Notes under the pieces: generated by a model
Told to the model about the DNA's origin: nothing
Database searches by the model: none
The model's input: only the letters and a program-made list of their open reading frames with translations
Position numbers and translations under genes: made by a program
Shown here: one piece after another, positions 10,794-24,100 of the stretch
Layout: each line of letters starts with the position of its first letter
How positions within the stretch are numbered: the stretch's first letter is position 1
Source of the DNA: Eublepharis macularius
Lineage: Eukaryota; Chordata; Lepidosauria; Squamata; Eublepharidae
Assembly (NCBI RefSeq): GCF_028583425.1
Contig: NC_072796.1
Location: 125,337,464-125,401,463 of the forward strand
Direction: 5' to 3'
Length of the DNA stretch: 64,000 nt

Positions 10794-11220
10794 CAGGTGT
10801 CCCAACTGTGGCGCCCATGGACACCACAGTGCCCACTAATGCCTTTCCTGGTGCCCACCAAGTGTTTTTAGAAAGCGGGCAGGGCCAGCAGGGGTTTGAT
10901 TGTTGTGCAGATTTTTAAAAGACTTGTTTCTGCAACAGCTGTCACCACGGCACAAGGATCTTCACTGCATGACTGAAGGTTAGATGTGTACACAAGAAAC
11001 CATTTTTTAATATGTTCTTTTTAAAAACCATCCTGTTAAACTGAGCCTCTCTATCCAGTGTTGAAGAGTATCTAATTATTAAGGGTTATTCATGGCCTCG
11101 CACCCTGCCATTTTGTGCTTGGCTCTGCCTCCTGTGGCAGCCATTTTGTAGTTGTACCCGCCATCTTGGGTCAGAATTCAAAGGATGCCCACAAGTTTTA
11201 AAAGGTCGGGGACCTCTGCT
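10794..11220. mobile_element. hAT-like non-autonomous element
   Basis: It starts CAGGTGTCCCAACTGTGGCG and ends with the inverse 'ggtcggggacctctg'. The interior ('ggcgcccatggacaccacag', 'aagcgggcagggcc', 'ccattttgtgcttggctctg') fits a common reptile hAT-type repeat. CTGTGC on both sides is a partly preserved 8-bp target duplication. Confidence 0.65.
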
Positions 11221-11451
11221 CTGTGCCACTCAGGTCACTGAATCTGAAAGGAGGACATTGCAGGCCTGGAAAAAGTACAGGAAAAGGCAGCCAAGGTGAT
11301 CAATGGAGGGAGGGGAGCTGAAGAGTCGGGGGCTTTTCAGTTTCGAACAGGGCAACCATGGAGAGGGAATGTGATATTTATAAAATTATTCACAGGGTAC
11401 AGTAGATAGAACCTTTTTTGGCCACAGGTTAAAAAAGAGACATTCATGAAG

Positions 11452-11706
11452 GATAATAATAATGACATTCGATTTATGTGCCGCCCTTCAGGACAAAATG
11501 CCCACTCGGAGCAGTTTACAAAGTATGTTACTATTATCCCCACAACAAACACCCTGTGAGGTGGGTGGGGCTGAGAGAGCTCTGAGAAGCTGTGACTGAC
11601 CCAAGGTCACCCAGATGGCTTCAGGCGGAGGAGTGGGGAATCAAAACCGGCTCTCCAGATTAGAGTCCCATGCTCTTAACTACTACACCAAACTGGCTCT
11701 CCGGAT
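11452..11706 (-). repeat. Sauria SINE
   Basis: Reverse copy: 'attcgatttatgtgccgccc', 'cttcaggacaaaatgcccac', 'tgtgaggtgggtggggctga', 'cccaaggtcacccag' and the tRNA-derived head 'aactactacaccaaactggctctcc'. It splits the 3' end of the LINE, flanked by GGATA on each side. Confidence 0.88.
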
Positions 11707-11882
11707 AGGTCTATCAGTGGCTACAAGCCAAAGTGACTACTAGCCACCATGCCACTTTCAGAGGCAGTAAATCCCTGAATACCAGTGCCAGGAGACCACA
11801 TTGGGGAAGGCATTGGCTGGCTTCTATGCCCTGTTGGCTCTCCAGTCTGATCCAGTGGGGCTCGTCTTACGTTCTTAAAGTG

Positions 11883-13045
11883 AAGTTTGCTACTGTTAAT
11901 GTATTTAAAATAACACCCCTGGTGTTTTTCTAAAGGCTTTGAAAGGTTGGAGGACCTCTTAAGGCATCAGCAAGGACTTTATTAGGTCCTCCAATCCTAA
12001 ATAGTCTTCGGATGGTGCCTGTAAGCCAGCTTTGGTGCCACAGACTTACGCTCACAACCGTTACCCACATTCCCTTGTTTCCACACTGACTTTTGTCCAT
12101 CAAAGTTGTAATTGTCTCTCCTCTTTTATTTGATCACTTTTAATTGTCCTGTTGATTTTTCATCCAACATGTCTTTTAATCATTGGTTGACTCTTTGAAG
12201 ATGAGAACACCTTTACCATCATCATACACAGGCAGCTTGCGTTGGAAAGCGCCATCATTTTCCCATTAGCCATTCAGAACCCTCTACCAGCCTCGAAGTG
12301 CCCCAAGCCACCCCTCTAGAACCCTTCAATATAAGTTTTTCTGGGCACAGCTACTGTTGTAGGAAGAGAATGGAGGGTTAAATTATGGGTGATTTTTCCC
12401 CCCTCCAACTGCAAGATTATATTTGATTGCGGAATTCTTAAACATTCTAAATTCTGTTCTATGCATTTGTATGTACGTTTTTCAGAATGAAAGTTATTTA
12501 ATAAAAATAGGATCCAAAGTCTATCAGCAGAGTTTTGCTGATAGAACTATTCCACCCCCTGTAGCATCCCACTTAAAATGCTACTTCACAGGGACAGGGA
12601 ACCCTCAGGAAAAACTCATGGAGGGGGAGCCTGTGTTGGAGACCAGAAATCAAGAAAAAAAATCCCTCCTCCATCTACTGGCAGAATTGCCTTCCTTTAG
12701 AAAGTAAGAACCACTGTATCCAACCCTCTCCTTTATATAAACCATGTATATCTATAATAAATATTTACTTTGTACCTATGGCAGCCAGCAAGTAAAGGAA
12801 TACCAGATTTGGAGCTGAAGCATTTACCTGGATAGCAAGTCAGAGTTTCCCCCTTGATTTATGAACCACAAGCCCTAACCTGGATAAGCCAGTTGAGCCT
12901 GAGCTCGGCACAGCAAATACATCAAAAGTTGCAAAGAGCTATCAGCCTCACTGTTCCAGGAGATCAAGAATTTCCACCATGCAACTTTTACCAAAGGTTA
13001 TTTCTTTTAGGCCACACATACTGTGGAGGGGGGAAGCAAAATTAT
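11883..13045. other. Intergenic, no gene seen
   Basis: Unique-looking sequence between ZHX2 and DERL1. Only a short 5S-SINE head ('cctggataagccagttgagcctgagctc', 12879-12906) is recognisable. Confidence 0.5.
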
Positions 13046-13048
13046 ACT

Positions 13049-13262
13049 GACCTGGATAGCCTAGGAGAGCCACATCTTGTTACATCTCAGAAGCTAAGCA
13101 GAGCTGCCCTTGGTTAGTAATTGGATGGGATTCCTCCAATGAAGACCAGGGTTGCAGAGGCAGGCAACGGCAAACCACCTCCATCAGTCTCTTGCCATGA
13201 AAACCCCACCAGGGGTCACCATAAATCACCTATGACTTGAGGGCACTCTCCACCACCACTAC
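13049..13262 (+). repeat. 5S rRNA-derived SINE (SINE3 type)
   Basis: 'tctcagaagctaagcagagc' and 'ggttagtaattggatgggat' copy the internal promoter region of 5S rRNA. The body follows: 'ccagggttgcagaggcaggcaacggcaaac', 'agtctcttgccatgaaaacc', 'atgacttgagggcactctcc'. Confidence 0.9.
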
Positions 13263-16200
13263 AAACCACATCAGCCAAGCTGTTCTTCTGCACTATACTG
13301 TGGAGGTCTAAAAGATGTCCTGCACCCTCTGTGCTGGATCCAAACAGAGTAGAGCACTTTAATCAGGAACTGGGAAGCCAGGCTAAGTTGCAGGATTTCA
13401 GTTATTATATATTATGCACAGGAGCGTGACTATAGGAAAGCTTTTTGCCGAAGGAACAAGCAGGGTATAGGAGTTAAATGCTCCTTATTACATACACAGC
13501 TCACAATAGTATTCTACACACAATTAAAGCTCCATACATGATAAGCTTCTAAACATTACGCTCCTCCTATCTACACAGTGCCTCAGCACAAGTGCTTATA
13601 AAGACTTCCCATTTCATACTTTTAATGATACAACAGATACAGATCTGGAACAGTGGTTTGGGGGGAAAGTATCATCAGAAAGGTAAACAGAAGTATGTCT
13701 GCCTGTGGAGCAGCATCTAAAGTGCTAGTGGGTGGCCTTTGGTGGCCATTATTTCAATTTGTCCCTTTATCTAAAATAGCAAGGTAATAACTCATCTGCC
13801 TTATACTAACCCTATGAGGTTTGCTGGGAGAATGGATGGAAGAGTGTATGTTCCTAGTTAATTCACCGCCCTACAAATTACAGTAGCAGTAACCAGCAAA
13901 CAGAAGTATTTGCTTTAACACTTAGGAAAAGGGGGGGTGGGGGTAGAAGCTCTCTCAAGGTTGCACCATATGTCAAGGGCTTGTGAGAGAATGAAACACA
14001 ATTTAGCACTCCCAGACCAGCATAGAGTTTCACAACTTTTAATTTAAAAATTTTGCCAACAAAAAAGCCCCCCCATTTGGTTACAAAAAAAAGAGAGTGA
14101 AAGAGAGAAGTTCTCCGTACAAAAGAACAGAAGTACTGACCTTCCAGTACTGATCTTCCACCACAACCGGCCATTGTGTCAGCTTGAAGAGAGCCAAAAA
14201 GTGCTTCAGGTAAACCAGTGAAAAGCAGTGCCGAGTGTTATAGTGAATTCTGAAAGCTTGTCTATTGGCGAGAAGGCTTGAAGCTCTCTTGTCAACACAT
14301 GCGCTTTCCATAAGCAAAGAGATGGGGGACACACACCTCCAAAGAGCCACGTCCAGCTTTGAGAAAGGCACAAGGAACAGTCCTGAACACAACAAAACCT
14401 GCTCAACATGCTCAGGGGGGAATTGCTTTAAGGGTACAGTCCCATGAGGATTGTGTCCCATGCTCTTCCCAAACGTTTGACTTTAAGAGTATTATTTCAA
14501 CACCGACACTGCAAACTCCTGCACCACAAATAGAGGGGTCAGAAGTACCTTAGGGACAAGGAGATGCCACTGTTCCCTTTGACCACTCCAGCGTTTCAAC
14601 CAAGTCACTCCTTGTGCGGGTTTATTTGGCCAGGTTGGCCATGCAGTGGCTTGGATCCTGTATCTTTCCTCCATTTTTGCAGCGCTTGCTCCATTACACA
14701 ATACATCGCCTCCTCCCCAACCCCGCTATGCACTTTCTGAACAGGCAGCTCCAGGATTTTGCATCCATTGAGCAGAAATGATCCAGCACCATACTCTGCA
14801 AAGGAGGACAGCGCTGCACAGGTAAAAGAACAGTGTAAGATCTAAGCCAATGGTTCTTGCCCATCATAAAGACCAGCATCATCACTATGTCTCTTGAAGC
14901 AGCTGACCAAATCCACTGCAGGGACTAGAAAGGTTGAAGATACACCACAGATCCCTTACATTACAGGCAAGCTATACATTTGGGGGGAAATACAAGAATA
15001 TCTTTTCCAGAATGCTGGGGAGGGTGTTAATCATCTCCTCCCCCATTACAAAAATTCTCTGCCTGTGGAAAGTTAGTGCGGTAGAAAGAATGGTTCTGGC
15101 CTTGCCTCCTCCCAAAGCTGCTTGTTTTCTACATGGGGGTGTAATTCAGACCTGCAATCCCTTGCTTACGTTCCGTAATGCTACGATACGAGGAAGGTTA
15201 TGCCACATACCTTTCGTGAATCTATAAACCAGCATTTTGAACTTCATAGGGAAGCTCCTGGTGAGAAATTCTACTTTGTACAGAACGGCTGACGATCCCT
15301 CCCGATCCAGGGATAAGATAATGCACAGTAAGCAGAACTCAAGACATTACAAGTGTTGAGATTTGGATAATTTAACATTCACAGTATACGCTTGCTGAAT
15401 TGGATTCCAAGGATGAGGGGAGAAATATACCCATGCACAGCCAGACCTTTGCTTTCTGGTTTGGGTGCAAAAGAGCTAAAGCTGCAGTTCAATTTAAAAA
15501 GCGGCTTGTCTCTTTGGGAGCTGCCAAGAAGAAACAAAAGCAGGCAAAGCACGAGATACGTGCATAGTTCTCTCCCCTTCTTCAGATACTAGGTCATCAG
15601 TGACATTATTCAGCAACTATCTACAGTTGGAACAGGGCTTCCCAAATTCTACAAACCAGAACTGGCAGCAAGAGGTATAGTACAATCTGAGCCTTGGGGA
15701 CTCTTGCCATCTTCTTAAAAAGATAAATAAAAACCAAGGCAAGAGCCACTGAAAGGTCTGTTACCAGGAGCAGTAAAGTGCTAAATGATTTCTTAATCCG
15801 TATCTTTCTGCAAAGACAGCATGACAAGACTTCCATATTCCCTCAATAAACAGAAACCATCACAATGGAGTTGGAATTAACACAAACATATGTTGTCAGA
15901 TCTAGTCTTAGGCGAGCAGGAACGCATCGAGTGCGTCACGGCTTCCCAGGTCAAGCAGCTAATATAGTGTCGGATCTAGCCTGCTTTTTAACACTATCCT
16001 GCCCCAATCCTACCTACCCTCCTCTTACCCACAGCCCCTGTCACATATGGCTGCGGTCCATGCAGTTCCCATGACCATTTTCCATACCATTTTCCATGGT
16101 CAAAGGGGATTCTCTATTTCTTTTCAGCAGTTGAAAAACTGGCTGGCTCTAACTCAAAAAGTTTTGAAGAGCTTGTAAAATCTCAGTAGTAGTTAAGCCA

Positions 16201-18057
16201 AGAGTTCATATTTTTTAAGTATAGCATTTTCCATTTCTGCAGTGCTATGGAGTGAAAATGCCTATTAGCTCAGCCAGATATAAGCCCATTTCACAGGTGG
16301 AAAAATAGACACATACCGTGGTTTCATGGGGGGATGGAGATGAGAGAGAGACCAAGACTGACCAGAACTGCTGTAATGCTTCTTCGGTTTGACAGGTGAC
16401 ACTGATTAATGGTTCCATCAGTTACATTTTTTTTGAAGGACAGAAGAGACCCAAAGCAAGAGAAATGAATCCTTACAGTGTACTTCCTGAAGATCTCCAT
16501 CACTGCCCCATATTGTAAAATGATCAAAAGCTCCACATATACTAGTGATACAATACCCATATCTTCTAACGAAATTAAATAAAACTTGCATTAAAGGTTA
16601 CCATTTCAAATTCTGTGGTGTCGAAAATTTCAGAATGTCAATTATTGGGTGGGGAGACGCATCTGTCTCAAGCCCTATAACCTGGTTTCATTAACAGTTC
16701 CTTGATTTTTAAGTGAAAGCTGTACTACGAGCTACTTACAATCTGTTTTGACTATTCATAAATCCTGAAAATGATAATTCTGTCTCCTATTTGATTTTTA
16801 CAGGCAAAACGGTTACCATAGTGTTGGAGCTGTTTTGACCAATAAAGGAGGCTGCAACCATTCCCTTTTGGAATTTCGAAAAAAGGTGGAGGACACCAAA
16901 CAGCATCTGTCACGGGGACAAGACTAATCACTTAGTGGGTGGGAGATTCCAAGCAAAATGTCTGAATAGGCCTTCCCTACATTTACATCATGTAGGGGCA
17001 TCCCTTTCTCCTGGACACTTTGGAAGCACCTCTTGCCCTAAAGAGGCGGCAGAAAAGCCAAGATCACCTCTTCGCTCTTTCCTTAGAAACTGATACCAAA
17101 CAGTATCACTTCCCCCAAAGCAGAGTCTGCTCCCAGTGTAGCCACAGGGAAAGACTGACAAGCCCAGAGACGTATCTATGACCAAGCCAAGGGCGCCTGG
17201 CTGTGAACCACTCAGCTAATCAGTCAGCTGAGAGGGAGCCCCAAAATCCCCCTTTTTTCCATTCAAGATACATTTTTTTATCCCAAAGAAGCAAGCAAGC
17301 AGCCACCAGGAAGCACACTGATGGGTACACTGTCACTGGGATCACTGGTCCAATTCTATACGTTATTATTTACGCAGAGGTCTCAACCGGTTTAATGGGA
17401 CTGACTCCAGTTAAGCATACAGCAAGTATTGTGGCAGAAGCACTTAGAGGTGGCCACTTTCAAAAGGAAAATGAGCCTCCCACTGTTTGCCTCACCCGTT
17501 GCTTCAGCGGATCAAGTTGGCAAAGCTTCCCAACCAAAAACAAAGCAAAGACTGGTGAATTAGCATTAGATACCTCACAGAAGAAGCTTTTACTGACCTA
17601 TTCCTGGCAAATAAAGGCTAACAACAACCTGGAAAAAGATTTCTTTGAGAACTCGAGTGAATATCTTTGATCGGTTAAACCAAAAGAGTTTGGGGCCAAA
17701 TGGTGGATTCTGACAGGACTCTGTTGACCTCTTGCCTGACCAGAAAAGAGGCCTGAAAGACAACTACTGCCTCAAAAGACAGGTAAGAGAAAGGACACTG
17801 TGCTAGGAAATATTAAAATGTTTAGGGGGGTTGTTTTTAATGGCAGCACTGAGCTGAATCAAATCTACCTTGTCTGTTTAATTATGTCATTTCCCACCAG
17901 AAACAACAACAACAAAATCCTTTATAGGTCAGACTCCACAGCACTAGAGCACACCAGGCCCTTATGGACGATCTGCAGTACTAGTCCTTCCCGTGTGTGG
18001 TTGAAGATGTTCATCAAAGAGGGGGGAACCAAAGCAGCAGAGAAGAGGTTTTTTTCT
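13263..18057 (-). other. Downstream flank of DERL1, probably including its 3'UTR
   Basis: Mostly unique, non-coding sequence directly after the DERL1 stop. Minus-strand poly(A)-like hexamers occur (ATTAAA near 17388-17394, AATAAA at 14621-14626) but none is decisive, so the 3'UTR end is not called. A short MIR-like piece may lie at 16215-16310. No other gene seen. Confidence 0.4.
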
Positions 18058-18196
18058 TCACTGATCACCAAGTCGAAAGCCCCGTCCCCAGTTGTGCCTT
18101 CCACCACCCGGGTGTTCCTCCGCTGGTCTGCGCCAGCTGGTGGGTGGAACGCCAAATCCTGATACTCCTCCTCTCCTATTGGGAAGCCAGCGGTAC
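18058..18196 (-). CDS. DERL1: DERL1 exon 8 (coding part, stop at 18058-18060)
   Basis: Begins after acceptor TTGGCTCACAG and encodes YRWLPNRRGG to FRLGDQ plus TGA: the cytosolic tail with the SHP box. Confidence 0.95.
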
Positions 18197-21100
18197 CTGT
18201 GAGCCAATGGAAACAGTTGTTCAATCAAAGCTGATAACATTCAGTAAACATGTAAGACCTTTAAAATAACAACAACAACAACAACAACATTCGATTTATA
18301 TTCCGCCCTTCAGGATCACTTAATGCCCACTCAGAGCGGTTTACAAAGTACGTCATTATTATCCCCACAACAAAACACCCTGTGAGGTGGGTGGGGCTGA
18401 GAGAGCTCCAGAGAGCTGTGACTCGCCCAAGGTCACCCAGCTGGCTTCAAGTGGAGGAGTGGCGAATCAAACCTGGCTCTCCAGATTAGAGTCCTGCCGT
18501 TCTTATCCACTACACCAAACTGGCTCTGGCAACTGACAAGATAATGCAAATTTGGTATTTGCCTAGACGTTTGTACATTCAATTCATATTTCCACAGTTA
18601 AAAGCTTGATTTAAAGTAACATTTCAAGCAAGATGTCAAGTGTGATTTTTAGCCTTAATACTTTTGTAAACCACTTCAAGTCCCACGGTCCAGACCGTAT
18701 CGGAAAGCTGGATAACAGTTCAAACTAGGAAAAGGGCAATAGAGGAAGACTCGAAGTCTACATTATGTTCAGCAGAGGGTGAAGAATAAAGGCTTCGCCT
18801 TCCTGAGACTGCCAATTTGGGGTGGGCTGCCAAGATCCCAGACTTTTAACCGCAACAGTGCAAAATTAATACAACTTTCCAGCCTTACAACTTTGCCAAT
18901 ATCCCCTTCCCCACACCATTTCTCCCCTCTCTCGGCAACCCCCAAACCCTCTCCCCTATCCCTCTTTCTCGCCTTCCCACTCAAACAACCAACCTTTCTT
19001 TTACCCGCCTCACCTCAATCTTCAGCTTTATTTATTGGCTTTATTTACTTCAACCTCAAGCACACTTCCCCCCCACCACAAACTAGCACTACAAAAGTAG
19101 GCACTCACCTACTTTACTTTACAGGGCTGTTGTATGAATTACTGAAACAGGAGAGCTTTGAACACTCAATACATACTAAGCATTACTAAAAGCCTTTGGT
19201 ATTAATTCTTCTACCAATACTGCTAGTGCGTCCATTTGACTAGTCTCAGGAAATGTACGCTCTATTTCAGTTTCAGTTGACAGCCGTCTCTTTTCTCTCT
19301 TCCCATTCCAATTAAAGTTTCAATTAAAAACCGTATGTCACCTCTTAACGCTGCAGTTGACCCAATCACCTGGAAAATTCATGTTTCCCCACCCCACTCT
19401 CTTGCTGCTGTCAAACATCTGCAACTTATTAACTGGGATACGCTACAGATATTTCAAAGTTACGAGACATTTTAAAAAGAAAATCAACTTACAGAATCTG
19501 AGGCGTTGACAAGAAACTTCTTCCTCCCAAGTCTAATGGATATTTGTACATTAAGAAAAAGTACAGATGGCCAACCAGATTGCCTATCAGCTCTTCGATG
19601 AAACTGGAGCAAAAACAGAACAAGATGTTACAGCTTTGAACACTTCAGAAGCATTTTCTGCGGCTGCTATGAAGGTGTCCAAGAACTGCAAATATGTACG
19701 GCTCTACTAGGAAGTCACGGAGCCAAGCCCTTCAAGGGTTCCATATTGGTTGAACAGCTTGGGTTTCCAAAGGCAAGTGCCATTTCGCACATCTTTGAAT
19801 CCCAGGACTCACTACCACAACAAAAAAGGATCTTCAAGTATCTCATACTCAAACTCATCTATATGTCACATTTCAGAGCTGTGAAATACACACGCCATTC
19901 TGAAAGATCACAGTCTCACATATCCTAGATGCTGGCAGTTATTCACTTCCCCTCCCAGCTGAAGGAACTGACTGCGAAAAAAATGTTAACATCAACCCAT
20001 AACATCCAGACAGAATGGCCCGAGGAATGAAAACCTAAGAACAGCAAAAGGTGTGTAGCTACTGGCGCTCCCTGCAGTTCACTCAGTCGTGAAATGACCT
20101 TCTTAGAAGGCTTAGCAAAATTTCATCATCTTTAGGAGGTGTAGATCAGAGGAGTTAGCTGTGTTGGTCTGTAGTTGCAAGTAGTAAAGAGACCAGTAAC
20201 ACCTTTAAGACTAACCAATTTTATTGTAGCATAAGCTTTCAAGAGCCACAGCTCTCTTTGTCAGATGCATACATGCATCTGACGAAGAGAGCTGTGGCTC
20301 TCGAAAGCTTATGCTACAATAAAGTTGGTTAGTCTTAAAGGTGCTACTGGATTCTTTACTATTTAGGAGATGTGAGACTTCTGAGCTATTAAGTGGGTAA
20401 GATCATCAATCAGGCTTTGTTTTAAAGATACTAAGCAAACAATTGGAAAGGCTGATGTCTAAGCCAATGAACTTCTTTTACAAGAATCTGCTTGGATAAA
20501 CAACTCTGCCTTACATGCCACCTTAATTGCCAATACAGATAGTTGATCTCACAGGACTGACATGGGCAGTCTAAGACTCTACCAATGGAACAGCCCTTGA
20601 ACACTGGCAGAAAGCCACCCCGCAAACACCCAAACGCCCCACTGCCACAAATATTAGAAACCCAGCACATGTACTCGAACTGAGCTTTGAGTACATGGTT
20701 TGCCTGCCTCAGTGATCCAAAAACCTAAAAACAGTGATCCAAGCAACAGTCACTTTCAGATTAGACTACTGTAACTTGCTCTACGCAGGGCTTCCCTTGG
20801 CTCGTTATGATTGAACTGTATGTTATTTTATGATTTTAATGGACCTTTTAATATATTGTTATCCATTCTGAGCTCGTTCGCAGGGAAAGCTGAATAAATC
20901 AAATCAAATCAAGGTAACCAGAGGAGCAACAGGTTCAGCTCTCTTGGCTCCTGTGCCCACATATTCTCCTTGCAGCCTGCTATGGCCACTGGGTCCCCAA
21001 GGGAGCTGTTTCCACGAAGGCAGCCCCCCAAGGGACAAAGGCCATGAAGGCCTGCATGATGGGTTGGTGAAAAGTCCAAGCAAAGAATACCACCTCAGCA

Positions 21101-24100
21101 TGCATTTGTACATAAGAATGTGCCATCAAGTTGCAACAGATTTATGGAGATGCCAGCAAGTGGTTTCAATGCAAGCAAGAAGCAGAGGTGTTTTGCCATT
21201 GCCTTCCTCTGCAGAAGATTCCTCGGTGGCCTCCCATCCAAGAACTGACCCTCCTTGGCTATCGAGGTCTGACGTGACCAGGCTACACCACCCTACCTTC
21301 CCTCCCCTCAACCTGCACGCCACACTCAAGACGTGCCATGCAATCACACTTCTCCTGATAATCCCAATGTTCTGAACGTTCTGCAGGGTATGGGTTGGAT
21401 CCAAGCAGCTTTTCTGCTGTTGAGAAGAGAATGTTGGGAAATGCTCAAGGCTATGCTGGAGATCACCGGACCTGCATGGAGAAAAGCTGTGTGGGATGGG
21501 AGCTGTAGTAAGGAAGGCGAACTGGATGAGACTGAACGGAAAGGGTATTTGGATCCTACTCATATGGAGTGAACTGGATTGTGAATTTAATGACAACAAC
21601 AACTGTGCTTATATACCACTCTTGTAGACAGATTAGTGCCCCAGTCAGAGCAGTGAACGAAGTCAGTGTCACTATTACTACTTCCCCCACAATACAGCTG
21701 GGGAGCTGGGCTTATCCAAGGCCACCTGCTGCGCTCAGAACACTGGTGAAATTTGAACCAGCAGAGTGCTGAGTCACAGCCCAACCACTTAGCCACTATA
21801 AAAGGGGGAGGCAGCAGATAGGATCCAAGCCCGAGTCTTACATAAGCCTTTCTGCAAAGCCCTTTTCCATTGAGAGGGTGTTTTTCTGCTACAGAGGATA
21901 TTCCTCTACTGCCGGTCACTTCCACTCACACAGGACCAGGGTCTTTGAGCTGAAAAGTGCCTCGAGCCAGGAGATCGCACTCAGCCCCTGAGCACTACCC
22001 CCACCCCCAACAGAAAAATAACTGTGTATATGGGGAGCAAGGCTCTAGGCCTCAGATTCCCCTGAGAAGAGTATTTTGTCAACACTTACGCGCCTGAGAC
22101 GATCAAGTTGAATAACAGGATAACCCACGGTAAATAAAACGCCTAGAGAAAGATATCAGAAGAACATTTAGGGCCGGATAAATTGATCATCGCTCCCAGA
22201 ATCCTTTGAAAAGCATGCCCTATCTGAAACTCAGTTAATATGTTTTGACAGCACAGAATGATCTTCCCAAAATATTAAAGACTTTAAAAAAACCCGGTTG
22301 TATCCAGAAGGTCCCGTGCAATTAGCATTGGGTTGGATCCTGCACATCAGTTCCTCAAATGGAAGCAGAAGTGGCACTTTCAGCGGAAAAGATTTCTGGA
22401 ATCCAGATCAATACTCTGGAAGAATCTCCCTGCTGGACTATAAAATGCCAGAGACTTCTTAACAAATATATTTAAAACCCTACCACAAAACCCCAGTTAG
22501 GTGCCTTTGGCCCCACCCAAGGACTCATCCCCAGTTCTCTTCTTGCACGTGCAAACCTTCCCTTATCCCTGTGCCTCTTTCACCATTACACAGTGGGTTC
22601 AACCACTGCAGTGATAAATTATTTCCTCCGAGAGCATCATAAAAGCAGCAGCGCTGGATCAGACCAATGGGCCATCCCTTCCAGCATCCCATTCCCAAAA
22701 ACGGCCAGGCAGGTATCACAAGAAAGCCCAGAAGCGGGAGCTGCAGAAAACAGCCGTCACTGCTAATTGCTCCCCAGCATCAAACCGTCAGAGGCATTCT
22801 CCCCTTGAAGGGAAGATCCCATTCAGCTACCATGGAATTAAAGGCCAGCAATTCGCCCATCCTCTTAACAATTAGTTCAAAATCACAGACATAACTCGTC
22901 ATTATCACTTTAAACTATCTAAGCTCATGAAGATTTTGTTTCTTTATCACCGTGGCTAAAAAGGAAGCCACTATAGCAGAGGTTTGATTGTCAGGAAAGT
23001 TATCAGACAGTAGCACTGAGATTGCCCAAGGAAGGAAGGGAAGCTTTTCTTTTAACATAATAGGAATAATAAATCTCTCTCTTTCCTTACTCCACTTAGG
23101 GCAAAAAACTATTATATGATCCAAGGTCTCTAACTTTCCTTGTCCACAGTCACAAACTCGTTCAGAATAAGGGAGTCCAGAGAAACGACCAGAAAGCACT
23201 TTAGAGGGGAAGGAGTTAAGTCTAGCCAATGTGAAGGCTCTGCGTTGAGCTGGAATCTTTAAAGAATAGCAATAAGATGGAATAGCCTCTGGGGGTAAAA
23301 GTCCCAGGGATAAGCCCGAACATGTACGTCTGGCTCTCTGGAGAGTACTGCTGTAATCGAGATCCTTTAGTTTTAATTTTATAACTCTTAGGGCCTCATT
23401 TGACTGTAAAGATGTTATATCAATATCCAGAATTTTTAGTTTCTGGTTAATTAAATTAGTTCGGCTACTCTTATAGGTATCCTGCGGGATCAAGTGTGCA
23501 AAACCTACTTTCCCTGAATTGTCCTTGTAAATTTCCTTGTTCAAGAACAACTTAAAGGCTGTATGAATTGTCTGTGTGAATTGGGTCTGTTCAAGTGTAC
23601 AGTTCATATTTTGTTGGTGTTTGTATGGCTTATGGCTTCGGCCGGAAAAGCAATAAACAACAATAAATAAAAAAAATATTAGTTCAAAATGTGATCGCCA
23701 AGTGGCCATCATCATATCTTGCAGCAGTGAGTTCTACATGTCAACCATTCGTGAAATACCATAACCCACAACTGAATTAACACCCCAAAACTCGAAGGCA
23801 CAATGATTTGGGGTGAGATGGCTGGTGGTCTCAGGGGGTTCAGTCAAGAAGTTATGCAGGACTTAATGGCTACTCCTTAATGTCTAATGCTTAGAGAGCC
23901 AGTGCAGTGTAATGATTAGCGTGTCAGACTAGGATACGGTAGACTCATGTTCAATCCTCACTCTGACATGGAAGCTTACTGGATAACCTTGGGCCATCAC
24001 TCTCTCTCAACCTAACCTACCTCACAGGGTTGTTGTGAGGATAAAATAGAGAACAATGTCATAAGCCATTTTGGATCGCCACTGGGAAAAAGTGGGGTGC

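Larger units (their letters stand above)
9245..11882 (+). mobile_element. CR1/L3-like LINE, heavily nested
   Basis: Remnants on the plus strand at about 9245-9398, 9613-10106, 10565-10793, 11221-11451 and 11707-11882 form one LINE in order. They include 'ggaaatgacaggccagttag', 'tggactttcaaaaggctttt', a decayed A-D-D box ('aagtttgcagatgacacaat'), 'gagaccttggggtcatagtg' and 'caggaaaaggcagccaaggt', and end in the CR1/L3 tail 'gatccagtggggctcgtctt'. The gaps are filled by other elements listed separately. No long frame survives; it is old. Confidence 0.7.

Noticed and set aside
13049-13170. A genuine 5S rRNA gene
   Set aside because: Only the internal control region resembles 5S; the rest is SINE body, and other copies show the same structure.
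13878-14461. Overlapping minus-strand frames of about 100-125 codons downstream of DERL1
   Set aside because: No domain, no splice or promoter context, and odd composition; more likely DERL1 3'UTR or intergenic sequence.
14621-17394. DERL1 poly(A) site at ATTAAA (17388) or AATAAA (14621) on the minus strand
   Set aside because: Neither has a clear downstream G/T-rich element; choosing between them would be a guess.
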